Part shown: positions 43,195-54,479 of the stretch, one piece after another | Position numbering within the stretch: position 1 is the stretch's first letter | Layout: every line of letters begins with the position of its first letter | Assembly: GCA_944474755.1 (NCBI GenBank) | Contig: OX104115.1 | Location: 61,942,648 to 62,006,647, forward strand | Source of the DNA: Limnoperna fortunei | Taxonomy: Eukaryota > Mollusca > Bivalvia > Mytilida > Modiolidae | Length of the DNA stretch: 64,000 nt | Direction of reading: 5' to 3' | The notes under the pieces: generated by a model | Databases searched by the model: none | Seen by the model: only the letters and a program-made list of their open reading frames with translations | Told to the model about the DNA's origin: nothing | Program-made: the position numbers and the translations under genes

Positions 43195-43905
43195 AGAATT
43201 AGGATTAATGAATGCAATAGATCTGATTTATTTAAATTACCTGGGGTAGGAAAGTCTACGGCCCAGCGAGTGTTAGATATGAGAAGCACGACCAGAAATA
43301 TGGGATACGTCCAAAGGTTTTACACCACCGTTACATAGAGAAGCCGAACGTGAATGTATTGAATTTGTGTTCTCAACTGACAACTCTTGCGTTGAAGGGG
43401 ACTTCTCTGCTGAATTAAGGACAAATGTTTACAATACCCTACAGAGGTCTGATATAGATCGTGGTTACATGACCAGGCGGCTGTGACACAGAATCCGCCA
43501 CAACAATATGGGCAATCCTCACCTTGACTTTTTACCGGACGATGACCGTGCACTCTCAGTGTCTGAATATAAGTCCAATTCAGCAGGTTAATGTATCTCC
43601 AATTCATTTGCTTACACCTCAGATATTTAGGCAAGGTTACGGCCCTTTACATTAGTCAGCATTATTGCAACTGCCAGTAAATGTGAATGAACAAGTCTCA
43701 CCGTCTGTTCATTTCACATCCAAACAACAACAATAAACCTATGTTGGTGAACCACAACAGAAACACCAACCAACTTACCAACAAGTAAACATGGCAGAAC
43801 AACAGCATTGGTTTGGTAATCAACAACCACAAGAACATTGTCTTGTTGCCAAGGTTTTGATTATCCAATCGGTCGTTGTCGACAAGTGAACTATATGAGA
43901 TCAAA
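43195..43905 (+). pseudogene. relic of a helix-hairpin-helix protein gene
   Basis: Near 43199-43300 the plus strand encodes a stretch like INxxNRSDLFKLPGVGKSTA followed by QRVLDMRS, a helix-hairpin-helix (LPGVGKxxA) motif. Downstream, with frame changes and stops, acidic and then Q/N-rich sequence can be read (for example DFLPDDDRALSVSEYKSN, later QQ/NN-rich text to about 43850). No intact frame and no splice model was found. The parent family is unknown; HhH motifs bind DNA without sequence preference. Confidence 0.4.
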
Positions 43906-44329
43906 CTAATAAATTGCGTCTTTAATTATAAATAAAAAAACGACATATAATTAGTTTATTAATAACTTTAGTGCACCAGCGGCATTGTTAGCACTGTTAA
44001 GTGTATAACACGTGTATCGTTTTAAACATCATCTTTTGATCTTTTTCCGTTTATTTGCCACATATTTAAATCTAAATATACAAAAATTACTACATGTAAA
44101 TTTGGACAAATTACCGTCCGACCAAGGGCATTAAGTTGTCGGTGTAGGACGTAAAAAACTCCCCAAGTCAAGTCAAGTGGACAAAGTAGAAAACACCCGA
44201 TATGAATATATAAAACATATACATCCTGATTATCATTTTACACAAGAAACGACACAACAACTGAAGATAAGAAACACATACAGGTTGAAATAGAACTCTG
44301 TGCGAAATTTTGGTTGGTGGGGTTTTAGC

Positions 44330-44440
44330 AATTTTTAACCTTTATTGTTGCTTCTAGTTGGTGTGGGCGAGGAAGAAAGATTATCCGGTTAAAACCCCCG
44401 ACTTTTGTTAGGAAAACTGGCAACTCTTGTCTATTAGTTT
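44330..44440 (-). repeat. diverged SINE fragment
   Basis: GTTGGTGTGGGCGAGGAAGA, then CCCCCGACTTTTGTTAGGAA, then AACTGGCAACTCTTGTC. These resemble in order the core of the SINE at 57.3-57.5 kb (GGGGGAGGAAGCC, CCGACCTGCGG, GAACTGGCAATCCTTGTC). Confidence 0.5.
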
Positions 44441-46194
44441 GATGAAACACTTTCCCCAATTTGTGAATTACCCACTAAAATAAATGTATTTGTTCATCGA
44501 CACTAATAAATAGTAAACCGCAATAATGTACGATTCCATGCGTATAAAATACATTATTAGTTTTAAATTATTGGTAGTAGTGGAAAATCAAAGTTCTCCC
44601 AAATAATCCACAGGTTATCCCTATGGGAAAAAGTAACCTTCCAGCAGTTAACCTCTCAGAGTGAGGTTAACATTATGACGTCATACAAGTGCTGCATAAA
44701 GTGTTGTGATGTAACGGATATTGCAAGGAAAATGGTATTGATATGTTTTTAATTGTAATTAATGGGTGTATTGTAATTAATTAAATATATTACAGATTCC
44801 ATTGTAGCCTTTCGTTAATAGTGTAGTAATTAAAATGCGTTATCCTTTTTTTTTTTGGGGGGGGGGGGGTTGATTAATTCATTATCTTTGTAAAGGTGTT
44901 AATAACTTGTTGTTCAGCTACAAATAATAAATGCGATATTTTGTATACAGTATTTATTTTCTCCGTCATGAGAACAGCAGGGTCGGAGTGCCATTCCAAT
45001 AATAGTTCATTGTGTCTATCCGTTAAATCCTATAATTTAATTAAGCCTGATTAGATGTATTTTAAATATAGATTAAATAATTTCTAGATGTTCTATAAAT
45101 ACACAACTAAGTCTGAATCTGTAAATAGAAATCTAAAGAATGTCAACTTTTTCTTACCGTATACAACTATTCGTGTTTTTTTATGATTTTTATTTAAATA
45201 TGAAAATAATTTATATAAATTGTACCACAAAGGCATCAATTAGAAATAATACGATTTTCAATATATATACTGACAATTGACGCCCCCCCCCCTTTTTGTA
45301 TAACATCAGACTACATCAGAATAATATGTAACACAAGTTGTAGGGAAAGCTATAAGGACATCATATAAGCGTTAAATTATAAGTTATCCATAATTAAAAA
45401 AAATAATATAGATATTAAATGTAAACAATTTGATAGAAATTAATACCTCATAAATCTTTTTAATTGGTTTCATCGTATCTGCTATTAATATAACACGATC
45501 GATCAAAACATTTGAATGTAATTTTAAAGATCCCAAAAGAAATTGTTGACATTTTTGTTAAGTTCACAGATCCCCTAACATTAGCTATTTATTTCATTGT
45601 TAGGTTTTTGTGAAAAAAATAATACAGATATAATGAAAACGTAAATAATTGAAATGAACACCTCATAATATCGTTTAAAAAGAAATAAGATGTAAGCAAT
45701 ATATAAAAACACGATTTGAAAACCAAATAATATAATTAAACAATATCCTACTCCTTTTTATGTGTTGATTCAATGTCCTGACACCCTCCCCTTTTTCTTT
45801 CTTATCGTTGTCCTAACTTAAAGGCGTACATTTATGTAACACATCATTTAACTGTATAACAATAGAATACTCCCGTTGATAAATTTTATAATGTCGTTTT
45901 ATAACGATGTCGCACCTTTTTTGTGTAAGGGTGTCAGTATATTGGCGTTAATTTATAACTATAGCATGATATATACACGTAGTTTAATATTTAATATCGG
46001 AGAGAGCCATCCCAAAACTGTTTTTCGGATGAGTTGACCACTAAGTTATGGGTTGGAAAAACAAACTTTAAGACTGCTTCTCCTTATTGTTTTAGACCTT
46101 GTTTAAACTGCTCCTTCTTCAGCACGGCAAAGATGAGGTTGATTGGTGTATACCAGTGTATGTCTTGAATGGGAAATTCCCCTTTTATTTTAAT

Positions 46195-46234
46195 TTTACC
46201 ATTATTATAATTATTATTATTGTTATTATTATTA

Positions 46235-46299
<65 letters not shown>

Positions 46300-46302
46300 T
46301 TA
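46195..46302 (+). repeat. (ATT)n microsatellite
   Basis: About 35 copies of ATT with few interruptions, inside the left arm of the inverted repeat. The matching place in the right arm (about 49635) has only a few copies. Confidence 0.95.
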
Positions 46303-46554
46303 AAGGGAATTTTGAACAGCAGGGTCAGAGCCATCCCAATTTGTCTTTAAATACAAATAAAAGTTATCGCTATCATTTTTAACATCTATATAAAGAAAAC
46401 ATTCCGACAGTATTCTCATATATGATGTACATAACGAGCAAAAGTCTAAAGTTTAAATAACCTGCTAACCCATTATGGTTTAATCGATCCCGTTGGATCG
46501 AATACCATTATAGTAAAGAATGTTGTAAACCTACATAGTAAGGTGCCAGTGGAG

Positions 46555-46690
46555 GAGGCAGAGGAGGCAAAGGAGTAGGAGACAAACGAAGAGGATGAGG
46601 AGGAGGAGAAGGAGGAGGAGGAGGAGGCGGAGGAGTTGATGGAGGAGAAGAGAACGAGGAGGAGGCGGCGGAGGAGGAGGAGGAGGTGAA
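46555..46690 (+). repeat. purine-rich (GGA)n tract
   Basis: GAGGAGG-type strand-asymmetric repeat; its mirror partner (CCT-rich) is at 49285-49382 in the right arm. The Ser-rich open frames over both tracts are artefacts of this repeat. Confidence 0.9.
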
Positions 46691-46824
46691 GGAGGGATAC
46701 GGTCAATGCACTCAGGATTCTAACAGAATGTTTTTTTTCCCATAACGTTTTAAAAAAAAATAATATGATTAACTAACATTGCTAATGAAGATGGTTCATT
46801 TAGTGATACAGACAATGACAAAAG

Positions 46825-48255
46825 ACAAACTAGAGGCTCCCAGGAGCCTGTATCGCTCACCTGAACCTAAAACCAAACAACCCTTTTTATATAGAATTTC
46901 GTTCCTATAAGGAATTAACCAACACTATGCAAAAGTCATTAATTTTGACCTTTTAAGGGAAATGACTCCTATAAGGAGGAGCTTTTGATGCTTAGGAGGG
47001 AGGTTCACTTGAAATGTGCTGTACCTGTTATACTTTTTTTTAACTATCAGCCAAAAACTCCCTTGACCCCCCTTTATATTTTAAGCCAACGTAGCTATGT
47101 AAGTAGTCAGCTGTAATGATAGAGAGGACATCCTAAAGATGATGTGTGCAATGTTTCAAAGCAGTTCTTTCATTGGTCAGAGGAGAAGATTTTTTAAAAT
47201 CAATTAAAATTCATTAAAAAATGTTCCAAAAGAATAATTCCTAAACGGTTAATCAGACAATCTTGACCCTAAAGTCATATTTGTAGCCCTCATAGAGCAG
47301 AACAATTAAGCAATGCTAACTTTTTCTCCAGTTCTAAACATTTTCAAGATTTTGTTGCAAAAATAGCAAAAATAATCAATTTCTACAATTAAAGGGCAAT
47401 AACTCCTACATGGAGTCATCATACAACTTCGACACAATGGAGTGTTTTGTAGAGCTTTCTATGCGGATGAAGGCTGGTCTATTCAGTTTTCCTGTATCTG
47501 CCATACTTTTCGAACTATAAGTCAAAAACTGTATTTTGACCTCCCTCCCCCGTTCTATTTTTAGCCATGGCAGCAATGTTGGTTAATCTGTGGCCATGGT
47601 TTGTGCAAACTTGGTTGAAGACATTTGACGGATAATGTGTACCAAGTTTCAAAGCAGTGCTTTCAGTGGTTTCAGAGGAGAAGATTTTTAAAAATCAATT
47701 AAAACCGATTAAAACAACAGTTCAAGTGGGATAACTCTTAAACGGTTTATCAGACAATCTTGACCCTATAGACATTTTTGTAGCTCTCATAGAGCAAAAC
47801 GATTAAACAATGCTAACTTTTTCTCTAGTTCTAATAATTTTCAAGGCTTTGAGGCAAAAATGTCAAAATTAATCATTAAACGGCAATAACTCCTGCAAGG
47901 AGTTGTCATACAACTTTGACCCAATGCAGTATTTTGTAGAGCTTTTGATGCTGAAGAAGGAAAGTCTGTTCGGTTTTCCTGTATCTGTTATACTTTTTGA
48001 ACTATAAGCCAAAAACTGTATTTTGACCCCCCTGTTCTATTTTAGCCATGGCGACCACGTTTTTTACGAATGAAAAATCCAAACCATATTTTGGTTAAGG
48101 ACATCCTAAGCAACAACCATACCAAGATTGGTTGCATTCTGTCAAGTGGTTTCAGAGAAGAAGATTTTAGAAAAGTTGAACGGACAGACGATGGACGACG
48201 GACGGACGATGGACGCCAAGTGATGGCAATAACTCACATCAGGTGAGCTAAAAAA
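46825..48255 (+). mobile_element. 1.4-kb non-autonomous element with GCTCACCTGA ends
   Basis: Begins GAGGCTCCCAGGAGCC (a hairpin), then CGCTCACCTGA. It ends GATGGCAATAACTCACATCA, GGTGAGCT, so TCAGGTGAGC is inverted at the two ends. The inside shows at least two related blocks with GGCAATAACTCCTRCAWGGA, AAGCCAAAAACTGTATTTTG, TTTTAGCCATGGC and CAAGTTTCAAAGCAGTGCTT, then a (GGACGAC)n-like run before the right end. This layout is common in bivalve genomes. It sits in the spacer of the large inverted repeat. Confidence 0.75.
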
Positions 48256-49179
48256 AACCAATTATTATTCATATCTGGAGAGCTTATCGTCGCCGGTACT
48301 CGCCCACGGGTCGGCAAAATAGCTTTCGAATCTACTGACCTTATGGGTTCCCAACATTGATACAAATATGAATAACATATTGATTGATATTCAAGAACGT
48401 TTGATTTAGGCATGCGCATTTGCCAAAGCAGCCACCACCCATCAACATTTCCATCACTGAAAACGGAGCTGCCTTCGAAATCGAGGCTGCAAAGGCTTTA
48501 GTCGGAGAGGTCTTCCGGACTATAGCGGGTCGTACCACATGACACTTCCTCTCATTGTAAGCTACGTGGCATTGCCCTAAGTCAGCACACCTTGCCAGTG
48601 CAGGAGTCTACTTCAAACATTCTAGAACTTTTTGTTTATGTAAATATACATTCTTACTGCAAAAACATTTATAGGTACACTCATACACCCCCCTTTTTCA
48701 ATACCCTGTTGTAACTACCAGCATCTATTAAAATAAAATACATATTATCAACTATGTAAACAACAATAACGTTTTAATGAGTGTCAATGAAGCGCCCTTT
48801 TTTAAGCTCGGTCAGCAAGCTTAAATCTGTTGTGGAGACATATCGGACATCGAGCTAACAAGCAGCCTCGTCTTCCACAACGGAGCCACTCTTCAAGACA
48901 GAAACTTAAACGCTTCAGGGAAGCTACCAGATGACGTCCATATGAGACATTATTCCCCCTTAATCTCATATAGTCTAAATTATTTCTCATTCATTACAAA
49001 TATGATGTTAACATACTTTTTATGAATACTTCACTATAATTCCAACTGGTTTGCTATATTACAGCTAAATGTCTAATAAACCGCACACAGGTAGACTGTC
49101 GATTCATAGTTAAAATTCCACTTGATTCTCTCGCTTATATAGGTGCTGCGAGCTATACTTTACAACAGGAGAAATTATT
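48256..49179. other. rest of inverted-repeat spacer, no assignable gene
   Basis: Somewhat less AT-rich than its surroundings. Short open frames on the minus strand (for example 48802-48990, Arg/Cys/Leu-rich) have no motif I recognise. It could hold remains of a coding region of the element carrying the inverted arms. Confidence 0.4.
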
Positions 49180-51005
49180 CACTAAATGAACCAACTTCAT
49201 TAGCAATGTAAGTTAATCATATTTTTTTAAAAAACGTTATGGGAAAAGAACGTTGTGTTAGAATCCTGCGTGCAATGACCGTATCCTCCGTCTCCTCCTC
49301 CTCCTCTTCCTCCTACTCCTCTTCCGCCTCCTCATCTTCCTCCTCCTCCTCTTCGTTTGTCTCCTACTCCTTTGCCTCCTTCACTGGCACCTTACTATGT
49401 AGGTTTACAAAAAATTTTACTTTAATGGTATTCGATCCAACGGGATCGATTAAAACATAAAGGGTTAACAGGTTATTTAAATTTTAGACTTTTGCTCGTT
49501 ATGTACATCATATATGAGAAGACTGTCGGAATGTTTTCTTTATATAGATGTCAAAAATGATAGCGATAATTTGTATTTGTATTTAAGAAAAATTGGGATG
49601 GCTCTGACCCTGCTGTTCAAAATTCCCCTTTAAAATAATAATACTAGTTATAATAACAATGGTAAAATTAAAATAATAGTGGAATTTCCCATTCCGTCAA
49701 GACATACACTGGTATACAATCAACCTCATCTTTGCCGTGCTCAAGAAGGAGCAGTTTAAACAAAGTCTAAAACAATAAGGAGCAACAGTCTTAAAGTTTG
49801 TTTTTCCAACCCATAACTTAGGGGTCAACTCATCCGAAAAAACAGTTTGGGATGGGTCTCTCCGATATGTATTATTAAACTACGTGTATATATCATGCTA
49901 TAGTTATAAATTAACGCTAATATACTGACACCCTTACACACAAAAAAAAGGTGCAACATCGTTATAAAACGACATTATAAAATTTATCAACGGGAGTATT
50001 CTACTGTTGTACAGTTAAATGATGTGTTACATAAATGTACCTCTTTAAGTTATGACAACGATAAGAAAGAAAATTGGGGAGGGTGTCGGGACATTGAATC
50101 GACACATAAAAAGGAGTAGGACACTTTATTTGGTTTTTAAATCGTGTTTTTATGTATTGCCTACGTCTTATTTCTTTTTAAACGATATTATGAGGTGTTC
50201 ATTTCTATTAAATTATTTACGTTTTCCTTATATCTGTATTATTTTTTCCCAAAAACTTAACAATGAAATAAATAGCTAATGTTAGGGGATTTGTGAACTT
50301 ATCAAAAAGGTCAACAATTTCTTTGGGATATTTAAAATTACATTCAAATGTTTTGATCGATCGATTTATATTAATAGCAGATACGATGAAACCAATTAGA
50401 AAGATATTATGAGGTATTAATTTCTATCAAATTGTTTACATTTAATATCTATATTATTTTATTATTAAGGACTAAACAAAGAAATAAACAGCTGACGTTA
50501 GGTAAACTTGTGAACTTGTCAAAAGGTCCCTGTCTTTGTGATATTTAAATACATTCAATTATTTTTTGTTTTAAATTATGGATAACTTATGATTTAACGC
50601 TTATATGACGTTCCTTTTAGCTTTTCCCTAAAATTTGTCTTACATATTATTCTGATGTTGTCTGATGTTATACAAAAAGGGGGGGGGGCGGGTCAATTGA
50701 CAGTATATATATTGAGAATCGTATTATTTCTTATTGATTATTATTATTATTGGAATGGCTCACTAACAATGAAGGCTACAATGGAATCTGCAATATATTT
50801 AATTAATTACAATACACCAATTAATTACAATTAAAAACTTATCGATATCATTTTCCTTGCAATATCCGTTACATCACAATACTTTATGCAACACTTGTAT
50901 GACGTCATAATGTTAGCCTCACTCTGGGAGGTTAATTTTTCCCATAGGGATAAGATGGGGAATATTGGGGCAGAACTCTGGCTTTTTCCTCTACTTAGTG
51001 GTGAT
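49180..51005 (-). repeat. right arm of large inverted repeat
   Basis: Reverse complement of 44575-46806; see that entry for landmarks. Includes a TCC-rich tract (49285-49382), GGGGGGG near 50680, and TTTTCCCATAGGGATAAG at 50936-50953. It is about 400 bp shorter than the left arm, largely through simple-repeat and indel differences. Confidence 0.9.
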
Positions 51006-51299
51006 CCTCTGTATGGTTTAAACACGTTTACAAACTGTAAGTTAAATTGTGGATTTCCAAAGTACACATATGTACACGGATATTTGTTATAATAATATAT
51101 TTTTAGATCTCTTCTTTCTTTGTTCTGAGCAAACGTTGAAATGCATGTATGTGTAGTGTATTTTTACTTGTAACAATTTTTCATAACATTTTGAAGCGAC
51201 AACAAAGTTTACAAGGTAAGTGATCCGCACGGGGGTGTCACTAAGGATACTTTTAGGTACAGGTGTGCGGACGGACATTTGAAAACCCACCTTATTCAT

Positions 51300-51657
51300 A
51301 TATTTTCGGACACTATAAAACAGGACCTAATCATATTTTGAATGATTAAATCAGACCTATTCATATATTTATTACTGCACATCCCCATTGACAAAATAGT
51401 ATGCTTACTACCAAATTGATAAATTGGTGTTAATGGAACACTTTGTTTGTATCACTGTGGTTTACATAGGCTTAACATGCTTAAGATGAGAATTGAGGCA
51501 TGGAATATATTTAGATAATTTACAACTACCCAATGATATATTTTTCAATGAAAAAAGCTACCTATTCATATATTTTGGAGAGCTTAAAAAGTGACATATT
51601 CGGGCCGCACATCCGTATTACCCTATATATACCAAGTTACCCCCCCCCCCCCTTGGT
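51300..51657 (+). repeat. 350-bp direct repeat, copy 1
   Basis: Contains CCTAATCATATTTTGAATGA, TTAAATCAGACCTATTCATA, AATGGAACACTTTGTTTGTA, ATGCTTAAGATGAGAATTGA, CCAATGATATATTTTTCAAT, and a poly-C run at the end. Copy 2 at 52450-52803 has the same order. Confidence 0.92.
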
Positions 51658-52449
51658 GATCCGTAATAACAACAGTACTGTGAATTTGGCAGTGCTTGTC
51701 TGACCGGAAGATGTTCTCGTTATTACATAAAGAACGTGTTTTCTAATGTCAGTAATCAACGTGCTGAAAATCAATTATATGGATAAGCTCTTTCTAAATT
51801 CTAGTCTTGGAATTTATATTAGATGTGTTATGATTATGTATGATAAAAATGTTTGACTGTAACGACCAGCACTATCTAACCCAATGGTAGTCTCCAGAAA
51901 CCAGCACATTGGAAAATCAAAGATTTACTAGTTGGCAAAACAAAACGTATATAGTGTACATATTGCAGTGTTTTATGATAAGGGCTTTTTTTCGAGGGTT
52001 TGAGCACTGAAATTTGAAATTTTCTAATAGATTATACAGAGAACAGAATAAAAAAGCACTTAAATAAAAGATTACAAAAATTCTGTTCAATGAAATTTTT
52101 CTGAATTTTTGATATAATATCAGGCAATTGATATACATTTTAGTGATGGAAAGAAAAATAAGGGTCTTTGAGTTAATTTTTTTCCAATAGGAAAACACTG
52201 GTCAAAAAGGTGCTAAATAATTGTATTTTTGGTCAAAATTACCTCCCTTGATAAAAATATAATTTTAATTGTTTTTGCCAATGGCGAACTCATTTATGTG
52301 AAAAAAAATTTATTTCAAACAGTAATGAATTAAAATAATGATATAATTATAAGACTTTATTATTATTGTAATTTTTTTTGGAAAATAAGAGTTAATAATG
52401 AAAGAAATTATTATTAAATTTACCATATATGTTCTATCTATTTCGAAAA

Positions 52450-52803
52450 TTTCACGTTATAAAAGGGGACCTAATCATATATTCAATGATTAAATCAGAC
52501 CTATTCATATATTTTATTACAGCACATCCCCATTGGCAAAATAGTCCATTCACTTTCAAAATGATCAAGTGATGTTAATGGAACACTTTGTTTGTAAAAT
52601 CACTGTGCTTTACATAGGCTTAGCATGCTTAAGATGAGAATTGAGGCATGGATATATTTAGATAATTTACAACTACCCAATGATATATTTTTCAATGAAA
52701 AAAGCTACCTATTCATATATTTTGGAGAGGTAAAAAAGTGACCTATTCGGGCAGCACACCCGTATTACCCAATATATTCCAAGTTACCCCCCCCCCCCCC
52801 GGT
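52450..52803 (+). repeat. 350-bp direct repeat, copy 2
   Basis: Aligns with 51300-51657 throughout with scattered substitutions, including the terminal poly-C run. The copies are 1.15 kb apart, and the DNA between them shows no gene. Confidence 0.92.
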
Positions 52804-53357
52804 GAAAAAACTGCATCATATCATTCTTATATACGCTTATATGTATGTTTAGTTTAATATAGAACTGTAAGTATTAAATTTTTTAATTAATATTTACGTG
52901 GCTATACATTGAACCTAACAGTACACAGAATATCAAACAAATATCAAACGAATGTTGGATTCTGGGAGGGTCCTTAAAACTGGACAACACGGAAGCTTGA
53001 CAATAGTTGGTAACTTGGTTGTCACATTTCGTGCTAAATTACAATTTGTCAATCAAACTAAACTGATGAAGTCATTGCATCTGCAAGAATCTTTGTATGA
53101 GGAATTTTGCTAAGGTGAAAATTGTATATAGACAAAATCTAACGTACGTGTAATCTATTGAATGACATCCATATGCTAAATATAGTTTATTTTTATTCAC
53201 TTCCTGTATCTCTTTTCCGCTTCAAAAGGTAACATTTTTTAAGTAATTATAAAAGTGTATGCAATAGATTACAATAAATGTTGGTACCAACTAATACATT
53301 ATCATGGCAAATTTACAGACGTCTTAGTATTACATGTATATATATACATGTAATACT

Positions 53358-53668
53358 AGATTATGCAACGATACAAATGACGGTGTTTCTTGTCAAAAAT
53401 TTAGACAAAGACTGACCAACGAATGGCCTTAGTCATTGAATGTCAATATAAATAAATGTCGTAAACAAGTCATAACATTTTAATCTTAAACTTTCTAATT
53501 TCCAACTTAACCCAAAATAGTTGCTTTTCAAGTTCGCCAGCCGCGGACGTGCCGTGCTGTTACTTGGCTTTCCTCAAAAATTCCAACAAAATCTAATCAA
53601 AATTACCAAAGTGACAAATTCCTTACGCCAGACGCGCGTTTCGTCTACTTAAGACTCGTCAGTGGCGT
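53358..53668 (+). repeat. dispersed repeat (GATACAAACGACGGTG family), copy 2
   Basis: ATGCAACGATACAAATGACG at the start; middle CCAGCCGCGGACGTGCCGTG; end GCCAGACGCGCGTTTCGTCT then ACTTAAGACTCGTCAGTGGC. Almost identical to copy 3, about 510 bp downstream. Confidence 0.92.
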
Positions 53669-53867
53669 TTAACTCTAAATGCTTCAAGTATTTTTTCATT
53701 CAGTGATGGAATGATATAAGTCCACTGGGATCGTGCAAAAACACAATACAGGTAGTTCAAAATATTATATAAACGTCTAAAGAGTCTACCAACCAGTAAA
53801 GCTTATTAAGTATCGGATCGACAAACATGACGATACAGCATAAACAAAAAATAATATACAAGTCTAG

Positions 53868-54170
53868 ATGATTATGCAACGATACAAACGACGGTGTTTC
53901 TTGTCAAAAATTTAGACAAAGACTGACCAACGAATGGCCTTAGTCATTGAATGTCAATATAAATAAATGTCGTAAACAAGTCATAACATTTTAATCTTAA
54001 ACTTTCTCATTTCCAACTTAACCCAAAATAGTTGCTTTTCAAGTCCGCCAGCCGCGGACGTGCCGTGCTGTTACTTGGCTTTCCTCAAATATTCCAACAA
54101 AATCTATTCAAATTTACCAAGGTGACAAATTCCTTACGCCAGACGCGCGTTTCGTCTACTTAAGACACTT
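53868..54170 (+). repeat. dispersed repeat (GATACAAACGACGGTG family), copy 3
   Basis: Same order of blocks as copy 2, with only a few substitutions, but cut off within TCTACTTAAGAC. A short first-third version is also present at 24484-24590. Confidence 0.92.
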
Positions 54171-54479
54171 TACAGTTAAATATAAAATCTCTTACTTTAA
54201 TGGACATTTTTTGTATTTCTTGTAGTTTATTATAATTTGTTGACTCTAATGTAATATTTCAATAATACATAGCTTTTATTCCTACATTTATTGAACAAAA
54301 ATAAAAAGTGTTTGTTTATAGACAAAAATTATTGTTTCTTGTCTTCTGAATCTGTTAATCTAGAGAGTTTACCAATGTCATGAATATAACATGAAAAATC
54401 TTGATTTTGGTTGGTTCATATTTGATAACAATACAACAACATACATGTGAACTATTACATTTACATAATTCAGTGTATG

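Larger units (their letters stand above)
44575..46806 (+). repeat. left arm of large inverted repeat
   Basis: Reverse-complement match to 49180-51005. Landmarks in order: TTATCCCTATGGGAAAAA at 44613; a TGACGTCAT palindrome near 44675; TCCATTGTAGCCTT; a poly-G run near 44860; TCGGAGAGAGCCATCCCAAA near 46000; CTTCAGCACGGCAAAGATGA near 46115; a GGA-rich tract 46560-46690; and TTAACTAACATTGCTAATGA near 46770. Arms differ by point changes and microsatellite length. An (ATT)n tract at 46195-46302 is expanded in this arm only. No gene. Confidence 0.9.

Noticed and set aside
46473..46706. Ser-rich protein on the minus strand, and its mirror at 49239-49460
   Set aside because: Both derive from the GGA/TCC simple repeat in the two arms of the inverted repeat.
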